A DNA stretch of 64,000 nucleotides from Pseudoalteromonas luteoviolacea B = ATCC 29581 (GTDB lineage Bacteria; Pseudomonadota; Gammaproteobacteria; Enterobacterales; Alteromonadaceae): assembly GCA_000333235.1 (NCBI GenBank), contig CAPN01000061.1, positions 26,183-90,182 of the forward strand, written 5' to 3'. The notes under the pieces were generated by a model. It searched no databases and was not told where the DNA came from. It saw only the letters and a list, made by a program, of their open reading frames with translations. Shown here in pieces: positions 1 to 8,121 of this stretch. Each line of letters starts with the position of its first letter. Within the stretch, counting starts at the first letter, position 1. Both the position numbers and the translations under genes were made by a program.

Positions 1-1
1 G

Positions 2-1120
2 ATACACAAAGAATTCTATTTAGTGTATCAACCCAAAGTTAATTTACGCACAGGTGATCTAGTGGGTTTCGAAGCGCTAATACGATGGGCACATCCAACA
101 AAAAATTTACTCCACCCCAATGATTTTATTCCGATTATCAATATGCATCCGCTCGCCATCGAACTCGGTAATTGGGTCTTAGATGAAGTAATGCAGCAAG
201 TTGCGAAGTGGAATCGTATCGGCTTTCACACTGTAGTGAGTGTTAATATCGATAGCCTGCAGCTCGACGACCCTACATTTCGCGAACGCCTTTTAAATAA
301 ACTCGCCAAAGCGACATCAATTAAGCCAGAGCAAATTGAACTAGAAATATTGGAAACAAATGCCTTAGAGCAAATAGAAAACGTATCGCAGCTTATCGAT
401 GAATTGCAAAAACAACATATTACCTTTGCACTCGATGATTTTGGTACAGGTTATTCATCCATGACCTTTCTTAAAAATCTACCAGTTTCTACGATCAAAA
501 TTGATAAAAGCTTTGTACAACAAATGCTCTCGGATCCAGAGCAGTTTATAATTGTAGAAAGCATTATAAATCTTAGTAAACGATTTGGTCGCATAGTGTT
601 AGCTGAAGGCGTTGAAAGTGAATTTCATGGTATTTTGTTGGCCGCGTTAGGTTGTGATATTGCTCAAGGTTTCGGTATCGGAAAACCAATGAAAGTAGAT
701 CACATAACAAAATGGCTTACACAGTGGCGAGCGCCAACCTCGTGGTTATCTGTAAATCGATTACTAAACCAAGAAGTAGACTTATTAATTGATATCGTTG
801 CGTTTATACATAACTATCGAGAAATAAACCACTGTATAAAAAATAAAAATACTCAACCAGATAAACGCACACTTGAAGACAAGCTGTTTTGGAGCCATAA
901 GTTTGTGTTAGTCAATCAAGAATCGACCGAATTCAACCAAGCCACACTTGAATTGCGTAACAAAATTGAAAGCCTTAAAGCAGCTTTACTAAACGCAGAG
1001 CCGCAAACTGAAATACTTGCGCTTGATATTATTCAAGAAATGCTGCGAATTGTATTCAAAGACAACCGATTTACTATTCCAAAAGAGTTCAGTTTAAAAG
1101 AGCACATTGATCCCGAATAA
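2..1120 (+). CDS. EAL-domain c-di-GMP phosphodiesterase, 5'-truncated by the window edge
   Basis: The frame is open from the first bases of the window, and the residues before the first possible GTG (position 23) already match the EAL fold (HKEFYLVYQPK), so the true start lies upstream. EAL signature residues are all visible: GFEALIRW, the Asn in VSVNIDS, the Glu in LEILETN, DDFGTG, the Lys in IKIDKSF, LAEGVES and AQGFGIGKPM. The enzyme is therefore expected to hydrolyse c-di-GMP to pGpG. After the EAL domain come about 130 mostly helical residues that I cannot assign. The missing N-terminus could hold a receiver or sensor domain. Confidence 0.9.
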   Translation: MHKEFYLVYQPKVNLRTGDLVGFEALIRWAHPTKNLLHPNDFIPIINMHPLAIELGNWVLDEVMQQVAKWNRIGFHTVVSVNIDSLQLDDPTFRERLLNKLAKATSIKPEQIELEILETNALEQIENVSQLIDELQKQHITFALDDFGTGYSSMTFLKNLPVSTIKIDKSFVQQMLSDPEQFIIVESIINLSKRFGRIVLAEGVESEFHGILLAALGCDIAQGFGIGKPMKVDHITKWLTQWRAPTSWLSVNRLLNQEVDLLIDIVAFIHNYREINHCIKNKNTQPDKRTLEDKLFWSHKFVLVNQESTEFNQATLELRNKIESLKAALLNAEPQTEILALDIIQEMLRIVFKDNRFTIPKEFSLKEHIDPE

Positions 1121-1169
1121 CGAGCACTGTGTACACTTCACTGTAAATAAACTCGATTAATTAAGTACA

Positions 1170-2339
1170 TTACATCCCGTAAACAGTCACCACAACAGCG
1201 CCACCCAAACCAACATTATGTTGCAGTGCAATACGCGCGTTATTTACTTGCCTTGCGCCTGCTACGCCACGTAAATGCCAACAAAGTTCAGTACACTGCG
1301 CCAATCCTGTCGCACCAATAGGGTGCCCTTTAGACATCAAGCCGCCAGATGGACCAATCACGTATTTGCCCCCATAGGTGTTGTCACCACGAAGCACAAA
1401 CTCAAGCGCTTGACCTTCTTGGCATAAGCCAAGTGCTTCGTAATTAATCACTTCATTGGTGGTAAAACAGTCATGTAGTTCTACTACATCCACATCTTCA
1501 GGCCCTACTGACGCTAACTGAAAGGCTTTTTTCGCGGCGCGTTTTGTCATATCTGCACCCACCGCGTGAATAGGATCTTGCCATGACGTTAAGGTATCGG
1601 TGGCCATAGCTTGCCCTAATATCTTAACACCCTGTTTTACCCCCTTTTTTCGGGCAAAAGTATCACTGCAAAGGATAATAGCAGCAGCCCCACACGTTGG
1701 CGGACACGCCATCGTGCGCGTCAAATAACCATCAAAAATAACTTTATCTGCTAAAACTTGAGCTTCAGTAAGCGGTTTTTGGAATAAAGAGTAAGGATTA
1801 TGAATGGCATGACCTCTGGACTTTACGGCAACTTTCGCAAACAAAGACGCATCCACACCATATTTATTCATATAATGTCGACCTGCCGCACCAAACGCTC
1901 GTAGTGCAATTGGACCATCTGGCGCGGCAAACTTCTCATAAACTGGAAGCGTTCTATCAAATGGACTCTCACGATCATTCCAATGCGACACCAAAGCGCC
2001 TGGCTGCATTTCTTCAAAGCCAAATACGACAACACAATCAACTTCGCCGCTTAATATGGCTTGTCTGGCAAGAAAAATTGCTGATGAACCGCTTGAACAA
2101 TTGTTGTTAACATTAACAATCGGTATGCCGCTTTGGATCACGTCGTAAAAGGCATGCTGACCACATGTACTGTCACCGTATATATAAGAAGCAAACCCTT
2201 GCTGAATATCACTCGCGTCTATTTGCGCATCCAAAATAGCGTGCTTAATTGCATGAGCAGCCATAACACGATACGGTTCATGAGTACCTGGCTTACAAAA
2301 CTTTGTCATGCCAACGCCAGCAATAATCCCGTGAGACAT
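1170..2339 (-). CDS. Thiolase-family protein (SCP2-type acetyl-CoA acyltransferase)
   Basis: A 389-residue thiolase-fold protein. The nucleophilic cysteine is about residue 81 in VNNNCSSGSSA. Later motifs are ELHDCFTTNE and the C-terminal GHPIGATG loop. The HDCF signature and short N-terminus point to the SCP2/lipid-transfer thiolase subgroup rather than FadA or AtoB, so the substrate may be a branched or long acyl-CoA or steroid-like chain; this is family knowledge, not shown here. It is expected to be cytoplasmic. It is followed upstream on the same strand by anmK (36-bp gap), but the functions look unrelated. Confidence 0.88.
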   Translation of the reverse strand: MSHGIIAGVGMTKFCKPGTHEPYRVMAAHAIKHAILDAQIDASDIQQGFASYIYGDSTCGQHAFYDVIQSGIPIVNVNNNCSSGSSAIFLARQAILSGEVDCVVVFGFEEMQPGALVSHWNDRESPFDRTLPVYEKFAAPDGPIALRAFGAAGRHYMNKYGVDASLFAKVAVKSRGHAIHNPYSLFQKPLTEAQVLADKVIFDGYLTRTMACPPTCGAAAIILCSDTFARKKGVKQGVKILGQAMATDTLTSWQDPIHAVGADMTKRAAKKAFQLASVGPEDVDVVELHDCFTTNEVINYEALGLCQEGQALEFVLRGDNTYGGKYVIGPSGGLMSKGHPIGATGLAQCTELCWHLRGVAGARQVNNARIALQHNVGLGGAVVVTVYGM

Positions 2340-2375
2340 AATTATTCCTATTTTTATTATTTAAACTAAGGTTGT

Positions 2376-3572
2376 TTATCGCGGCAAACTTAATTTTCCC
2401 ATTGTAAGCGTATGTAGATTTGTTTCTAACCCAATAGGTTGAGTTATTGCTTCATTCGCTAAAAGCGCAAACAACACCGCTTCTTTTGCATCCGGATCAA
2501 CACCTAGCGATTCGGTCGTATTCCACACTACCATTGGCGATAATTGTGTTTGAATAAGCTCACATAAAACCGGATTAGATACGCCACCACCACTGGCAAA
2601 AAGCGCCACTTTATCTTCTTTAACTATTTCGTTAATGTGTTTAGCAATTACCATTGCACTAAAATGCGTTAACGTCGTCACCACACTGCGTTTATCTAAG
2701 TTGTAGGTGCCGGACATAGTCTGAGCATGAATGAGCCAATCTAAATTAAATACCTCAGGACCAGTTGATTTAGGCATGGCTTTACTGATAAATCGGTTGG
2801 TCATAAGTGCATTAAGCAAAGCTTCGTTACATTGGCCACTTGCCGCTATCGAACCGTTGCTGTCATAAGGTACATTAAAGTAAGTACGCACATACGCATC
2901 AATCATAGTATTCGCCGGGCCGATATCGGAGCAAACCACATTCGATAAACCTTCTCCTTTGGGTAGTGCGGTTATGTTCGCTATACCGCCAAGATTTAGT
3001 AATACGCGAGTTTCGTTGTCACTTGCAAACAAACAATAGTCGCCGTAAACCGCTAAAGGAGCCCCTTCCCCTCCTGCTGCCACATGTTTCTGGCGAAAGT
3101 CAGACATGGTGACAATACCGGTTTTGACAGCAAGATGATCACCATCCCCGATCTGCAACGTGCCATTTGTAAATGCATCATATTGATGCTGATGTGCAGG
3201 GCAATGGAAAATGGTTTGTCCATGACTTGCGACTATGTCCACGTCATGCTTCGCAACTTCCCATGTTTCAAGTGTTTGATTGACTAGTTCGGCGTAGTAA
3301 TTACCAAGCCAACCATTTAACAACGTCAAATAATCTAAATCCACAGCTGACTGAGAAAACACTGGCCGAATCTTTTGTTTCACTTCTTCAGGGTAAGCCA
3401 CGGTGGTGTAATTTAGTACTTTACATTGCGTTGCAGTGCCTCGGCCTGAAATTTCACACAATGCGATATCAAGCCCATCCATTGATGTACCGCTCATCAA
3501 GCCAAGAATTCGCCGTGATTTAGCCGCGCTCATCGATGCCAATTGTTCAAAAACTGTTTGCTGTGTTGCCAT
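2376..3572 (-). CDS. anmK: Anhydro-N-acetylmuramic acid kinase
   Basis: This 398-residue protein has the AnmK N-terminal phosphate-binding motif GLMSGTSMDGLD, followed by SHGQTIFH, LNLGGIANIT, DIGPANTMIDA and the late FASGGGVSNP motif, all typical of the family and of normal length. AnmK opens the 1,6-anhydro ring of anhMurNAc and phosphorylates it to MurNAc-6-P in cytoplasmic peptidoglycan recycling. The ATG has a good Shine-Dalgarno (GAGG, about 8 nt upstream). It lies 23 bp downstream of the RecQ-like gene, so the two are probably co-transcribed. Confidence 0.96.
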   Translation of the reverse strand: MATQQTVFEQLASMSAAKSRRILGLMSGTSMDGLDIALCEISGRGTATQCKVLNYTTVAYPEEVKQKIRPVFSQSAVDLDYLTLLNGWLGNYYAELVNQTLETWEVAKHDVDIVASHGQTIFHCPAHQHQYDAFTNGTLQIGDGDHLAVKTGIVTMSDFRQKHVAAGGEGAPLAVYGDYCLFASDNETRVLLNLGGIANITALPKGEGLSNVVCSDIGPANTMIDAYVRTYFNVPYDSNGSIAASGQCNEALLNALMTNRFISKAMPKSTGPEVFNLDWLIHAQTMSGTYNLDKRSVVTTLTHFSAMVIAKHINEIVKEDKVALFASGGGVSNPVLCELIQTQLSPMVVWNTTESLGVDPDAKEAVLFALLANEAITQPIGLETNLHTLTMGKLSLPR

Positions 3573-3595
3573 ACTTTATCCTCATATCCCAAAAA

Positions 3596-5632
3596 TTAAG
3601 AGTGACCGACCTCATTAGGTTCATCGATTCCCAATAGCCCTAATTGATTTAGTTTTTCTTCTATATCGCGAAAGCGAAACGCCTCACAGTGTGCATATCC
3701 GGGCATCTGCTTTAATTTAAATCGATTCATTTTTGGTGTAGTGAGGCCACTTAAAAAACGCACCCGCAAACGCGCTGAACCGCTACTACCACCTTGGGCT
3801 AAGTGCTTATTAAGATTAAAAATCCACTCACGGATCTGATCATCACTTGGCCACGCTGTCGTTTTGTAACTTTGCAACTTAGCGACTTTGCCACGGCACA
3901 CAGAACAATGACCACACTGGACCGGCCCATGCTTATCATTAAAATAGTCACACAAATTCTGCGACAAACAACGTGAGGACATAAAAAAGCGAAGCATGGT
4001 ATCTATTCGCTTTATTTCACTTTGCTCTTTTGCTGAAAAATAGTCGCTAAGCGAATTTATAAGCTCTTCCTGTCGCAATTTAGATTTATCGACACGGTAT
4101 ACTTGGGTCAACACTTTAGTGTCAAACTCAAGCCAACCTTTCTGATGTAGATATTCCATAATAGTCAATAACTTAGAATTATCAATATCGGATTGTCTAA
4201 AGAGCGTATCAACATCGATATTCGTCCACTCTCGCTTCGATTCACTAAAAGCAAAAACGGTTTCAATAATCGCTTGGCGTCTTACATCAAAGTGCTCAAG
4301 TAACTGTTTTTTTCCAATCATTAATTTGAAACGCATCTGTGCGTAATAAGCAAATTGCGCTGTCAACACACCTTGCAGTTCTAGCTGTACGAGCAAGGTT
4401 TTAAGCACTAAAAGCTTAATGTCGGTTTCTGCGGACAAACGCGTTTCGACGACGGACCACTGGTTGTTTTCGTCACATTCTTGCGCAATTAGCCTCAACA
4501 AGCTTGCAATATTGCGGCGCTCAGGGGTATCTCCAAAAATGAAATTCTCGAGTGTCTCAACCCCATCTAAAGAACCAAGCACCACACAATAAGCAGGCTT
4601 TCCATCCCGACCTGCTCGACCAATTTCTTGTGCATAATTCTCAATCGATTTAGGTAATTCATAATGTGCCACAAAACGAATATTGCCTTTGTCGACTCCC
4701 ATACCGAATGCGATTGTTGCAACAACGATGTCGATTTCATCTTGCATAAATGCAGCCTGCGCAGCTTGACGGGTTTGATCATCTAAACCTGCGTGATAAG
4801 CACGCGCTTTTAGTCCTGCGGCTTGCAACTGTTTTGCTAACGTTTCAGCTTGCTGCTGCAAACTCACGTAGACAATTGCCGCGCCTGGCTTCTTCCCTAA
4901 CGCTTTCAGCAAATAATTGAGTTTTTGTTCTTGAGCAAGTGGCACCACGCTTAAATCTAAATTTGGCCGATAAAACCCAGTTTGAACAATATGGTCTTGC
5001 ATAATATTAAAACGCGCCGCCATATCGTGTTGGACTTTACGCGTCGCTGTTGCCGTTAACAGTAACACCTGAGGAATGTTTAATTGATTTTGATAGTGCG
5101 GCAGTTTTTGATAATCAGGGCGAAAATTATGTCCCCACTCGGAAATACAGTGTGCCTCGTCTATCACGAGTAACGACGTCTGCACATGACTTATCCACTG
5201 GCGAAACCGCTCATTTTTCAAACGCTCAACTGACACCATTAGGATCTTAAGCTCACCCGATTCGACGTGAGCTTGGATCATTTGTTGCTCCGCTCGAGAC
5301 TGCGAACTGTCAATACTGGCCGCTTGGATCCCTTTGGAGCGCAGAAAATCGACTTGATCTTGCATTAAAGCGAGCAGCGGAGACACGACTATCGTCAAAT
5401 GTGGTAATAACAACGCCGGCAATTGATAACATAACGATTTCCCTGATCCCGTCGGAAAAATCGCTAACGCACTATGCCCAGCACATAGTTTTGCCATCAC
5501 TTCAAATTGACCTGGGCGAAAACTGGAAAATCCAAAATGTTGGCTTAAGCTTGTATGCAGCTGTGATGGTGATAAAGCGGCATCTGTAGCATCTTTATGT
5601 TCGGATCGATTTGACTCCGTGTCATTTTGCAT
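3596..5632 (-). CDS. RecQ-family ATP-dependent DNA helicase
   Basis: This 678-residue SF2 helicase has the motif 0 region FSSFRPGQFEV, Walker A FPTGSGKSLCYQ, DEAH box (VIDEAHCISEWGHNFRPDY), LLTATATRKV, and the helicase C-terminal GMGVDKGNIRFVAHYELPKSIENYAQEIGRAGRDG (given here only to show motifs IV-VI). A zinc-binding cysteine set (CLSQNLCDYF, then CGHCSVCRG) is present. The usual C-terminal HRDC domain is not recognisable; instead there is a basic tail with RLRVRFLSGL. It may be a second RecQ paralogue rather than the orthologue of E. coli RecQ, so no symbol is given. Role: 3'-5' unwinding in recombination and repair. Confidence 0.92.
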   Translation of the reverse strand: MQNDTESNRSEHKDATDAALSPSQLHTSLSQHFGFSSFRPGQFEVMAKLCAGHSALAIFPTGSGKSLCYQLPALLLPHLTIVVSPLLALMQDQVDFLRSKGIQAASIDSSQSRAEQQMIQAHVESGELKILMVSVERLKNERFRQWISHVQTSLLVIDEAHCISEWGHNFRPDYQKLPHYQNQLNIPQVLLLTATATRKVQHDMAARFNIMQDHIVQTGFYRPNLDLSVVPLAQEQKLNYLLKALGKKPGAAIVYVSLQQQAETLAKQLQAAGLKARAYHAGLDDQTRQAAQAAFMQDEIDIVVATIAFGMGVDKGNIRFVAHYELPKSIENYAQEIGRAGRDGKPAYCVVLGSLDGVETLENFIFGDTPERRNIASLLRLIAQECDENNQWSVVETRLSAETDIKLLVLKTLLVQLELQGVLTAQFAYYAQMRFKLMIGKKQLLEHFDVRRQAIIETVFAFSESKREWTNIDVDTLFRQSDIDNSKLLTIMEYLHQKGWLEFDTKVLTQVYRVDKSKLRQEELINSLSDYFSAKEQSEIKRIDTMLRFFMSSRCLSQNLCDYFNDKHGPVQCGHCSVCRGKVAKLQSYKTTAWPSDDQIREWIFNLNKHLAQGGSSGSARLRVRFLSGLTTPKMNRFKLKQMPGYAHCEAFRFRDIEEKLNQLGLLGIDEPNEVGHS

Positions 5633-5719
5633 CGAAAAGACTCGCGTTTTCTAGTGTTGTCTCAAAACTATCACATTAGCTCGTTACAGTACGAAAAACC
5701 AGTGTAGGAAACCTCTGTT

Positions 5720-7225
5720 ATGGCCGCCAAATTACTGATATTTAATTTTGATGGAACCGGGAACGAACCTCGTGACTCAGAACAATTTGCACAAGAACCC
5801 ATCAAAGAAGACGCTGCCATTTCGAATATCCTCAAATTACACTTACTTTTCGGTGGCAAATTACATCCTCACGCGCCCGGTTTTTTCGATGATCAACGCA
5901 GCTTTTATTACGCTGGTATCGGTGCTCAAGGTAGCGCAGTGAAACGAGTTCTTAATCAAATCCTTGCTCCAAGAAATATCGATGTGGCCAGTATTTTAAA
6001 CGAAGCATTGCAGGACTTTCGTGCTCACTATCAAGCTGGTGACAGTATTCTAATCACCGGCTTTAGTCGTGGTGCGGCTTTAGCGCGGCGGTTTGCCACC
6101 TGCCTCGAAGCATGGGTTGAACAACAGGTTTACCTCTGTGTCTTCGATACTGTCGCATCACTTGGGTTGAGTAAGATAGCCAAAGCGACCTGTGGATCTG
6201 AGCACGTTATTTTCAGTCATTGTGATGTCGCCAAAAATGTTGAAAAAGCACTGCACTGCGTCTCGTTAGATGATAAACGCCGCGCGTTTGAGCCTACCTT
6301 GTTTAACCACTCTCCTAAGGTCAAAGAAATTTGGTTTGCAGGAGCACATTCCGATGTTGGCGGCGGTTTTTACCGCGACGGTTTATCAGACGTTTGCTTG
6401 CGTTATGCCATAGAGTGGTTACTCGCACTGACAACTCCGCCAAAATTACTGACCGCTAAACAAGTAGACTACGAAGCACTGTTACCACTCGATGGTGGTT
6501 TATTAATTGATGAAGACGATTTAGCGATTCACCCTAATCCACTCGCCACTAGCCACCAGCAAGATTACCTATGGCTTGCTACACATTTTCGTACGGTAGA
6601 CAGACAGTGTGTTGTCATGGAAAATAACTTGGTAAGTGAACGCATGCCCCTAGTCCATCATTCTGTTGCTAAACGTATTTTTCATGTTGCTTGTTATCGC
6701 CCTGAGTCACTTAAAGGGCTAAGCTACTTTATCGAATACCCCAATGAAACCACGATGGAATTTCGGGGATTATCGGCGCACATAGAACTTGAACAACAAA
6801 ATCTTACCGTTTTGCAGTGCGGTGAGAGTGCAACGTGTCATGTTTATGCCTGCGAACCATTTAATCACACCGGTGTGCTATTACAAAAAGGCGCGACTTA
6901 TCGATTTAGTGCGTCAATTGACGCTACTTGGTTTGATAACGGTATCGAGGTAACTGCAATGGGATGGGCAAGAGATAAACAAACCTTATCACAGCAGAAA
7001 ATTCCAATAGCATCGCTTGAGCCATTTCGTCGAGTTCCAAATGCCAATTGGTTTTCGCTTATTGGTTGCATAAATAAAGACGATAGTACGTCGTTTGAAA
7101 TTGCTCAGAGCGCCGATGTAAAAGTACTTCATAGTGGAGAATTTACCCCTTTCGCCAATGATCTACATCGCTACTATGGCGCAAACGCAGGGAAAATTAC
7201 TCTAAGAATCAGTCGATTATACTGA
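5720..7225 (+). CDS. DUF2235 alpha/beta-hydrolase-like protein
   Basis: A 501-residue protein with the DUF2235 signature: N-terminal LLIFNFDGTGNE, nucleophile elbow TGFSRGAALARRF (G-x-S-x-G) and WFAGAHSDVGGGF carrying the Asp of the triad. The family includes Tle1-type type VI secretion phospholipase effectors, but no signal peptide, VgrG, PAAR or immunity gene is nearby, so an effector role is not supported. The C-terminal ~150 residues (after about residue 340) look beta-rich and unassigned. A Shine-Dalgarno AGGAAA precedes the ATG. It is divergent from the RecQ-like gene. Confidence 0.85.
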   Translation: MAAKLLIFNFDGTGNEPRDSEQFAQEPIKEDAAISNILKLHLLFGGKLHPHAPGFFDDQRSFYYAGIGAQGSAVKRVLNQILAPRNIDVASILNEALQDFRAHYQAGDSILITGFSRGAALARRFATCLEAWVEQQVYLCVFDTVASLGLSKIAKATCGSEHVIFSHCDVAKNVEKALHCVSLDDKRRAFEPTLFNHSPKVKEIWFAGAHSDVGGGFYRDGLSDVCLRYAIEWLLALTTPPKLLTAKQVDYEALLPLDGGLLIDEDDLAIHPNPLATSHQQDYLWLATHFRTVDRQCVVMENNLVSERMPLVHHSVAKRIFHVACYRPESLKGLSYFIEYPNETTMEFRGLSAHIELEQQNLTVLQCGESATCHVYACEPFNHTGVLLQKGATYRFSASIDATWFDNGIEVTAMGWARDKQTLSQQKIPIASLEPFRRVPNANWFSLIGCINKDDSTSFEIAQSADVKVLHSGEFTPFANDLHRYYGANAGKITLRISRLY

Positions 7226-7271
7226 TAGACTTCTAGCTATTGAATTGATTAAATCGTATTGGTCGTTGATT

Positions 7272-8024
7272 TTAATTTAAAACGTTGGTGTATTTTGCTT
7301 CAATAACTTTGATTTCAGACGCTAGATTTAAAATCGCTTGGTTGATCTTGTCGACTTGTTCGCGTTCAAAAGACTTGCGACCAAGCATGAAATAAATGGC
7401 ATTGTCATTAACCACATAAGTGTGCATTTTAACGTTTCGCAAGTCGTTTTTCTGAGCATAGTACGATCCCGCAACTTCGTCCTCGATAAGATAATTAACA
7501 CGTTTCATTAACACCATTTGCATGCGCCGCTCAAGTGTAGGCACTTCAAATAAACGCTTTTGATACCATTCAATGCGCATTATCTCCGCGAGCTCTTCGC
7601 CATAGTAGGCGCCGGGGTTTGCAGTAAACGTGTTATCACTGGCAAACAATTCGCTTAGGTTTTTTGCTGATTCATCCGGTTCTAAAGAAAATAGACGCAT
7701 CCGCTCGCGGCGATAAGGTAAAGAGAAATGTGCCATTTTAGCACGTTCAGTGTTAAAACTCGCCGACGGTAGTATGTCCACTAACCCTTTGTCGAGCTCA
7801 TTTAGTCCCCTAGCTGAAGAAGGTAAAACAACGTATTCATAACATAACCCAGCTTTTTCAAGGACTTTGGAGGTAATTTCAATGTCTAATCCTGTAGGAG
7901 AATCTACCTCATACATCACAAACGGTGGCCAAGACGTTCCTATCCCCACTTTATATACCTTGTCGCACTTTGCTACCGTGTGTGTGCTGAGAAGTAACGT
8001 CAAAAAAATACAGGATAACCGCAC
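7272..8024 (-). CDS. Periplasmic solute-binding protein, family 3 (amino-acid type)
   Basis: A 250-residue protein with a GTG start, a short signal peptide (cleavage near THTVA-KC), then the SBP_bac_3 pattern: IGTSWPPFVMYE, GLDIEITSKVLEKAG, DILPSASFNTERAKMAHFSLPY. No permease or ATPase genes are adjacent, so it may feed an unlinked transporter or act as an orphan sensor. Such orphans are common in Alteromonadales. It lies between the DUF2235 gene and the chitinase terminator. Confidence 0.8.
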   Translation of the reverse strand: MRLSCIFLTLLLSTHTVAKCDKVYKVGIGTSWPPFVMYEVDSPTGLDIEITSKVLEKAGLCYEYVVLPSSARGLNELDKGLVDILPSASFNTERAKMAHFSLPYRRERMRLFSLEPDESAKNLSELFASDNTFTANPGAYYGEELAEIMRIEWYQKRLFEVPTLERRMQMVLMKRVNYLIEDEVAGSYYAQKNDLRNVKMHTYVVNDNAIYFMLGRKSFEREQVDKINQAILNLASEIKVIEAKYTNVLN

Positions 8025-8081
8025 TGTTCGCCTACGTGTTTGTCCACATTAGACTAAAGTATGGTTGAATAACACGTAAAT

Positions 8082-8112
8082 GAAAAGCGGATCCCACTGT
8101 GATCCGCTTGAG
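8082..8112 (-). terminator. Intrinsic terminator of the chitin operon
   Basis: A hairpin with arms AAGCGGATC / GATCCGCTT at 8085-8109 lies just downstream of the ChiA-like stop codon. Read on the minus strand the stem is followed by TTTTC, as in a Rho-independent terminator. Confidence 0.75.
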
Positions 8113-8121
8113 TTTATTCTC

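Noticed and set aside
5720..7225. Type VI secretion effector
   Set aside because: Only the DUF2235 fold supports it; no VgrG, Hcp, PAAR, adaptor or immunity gene is nearby.
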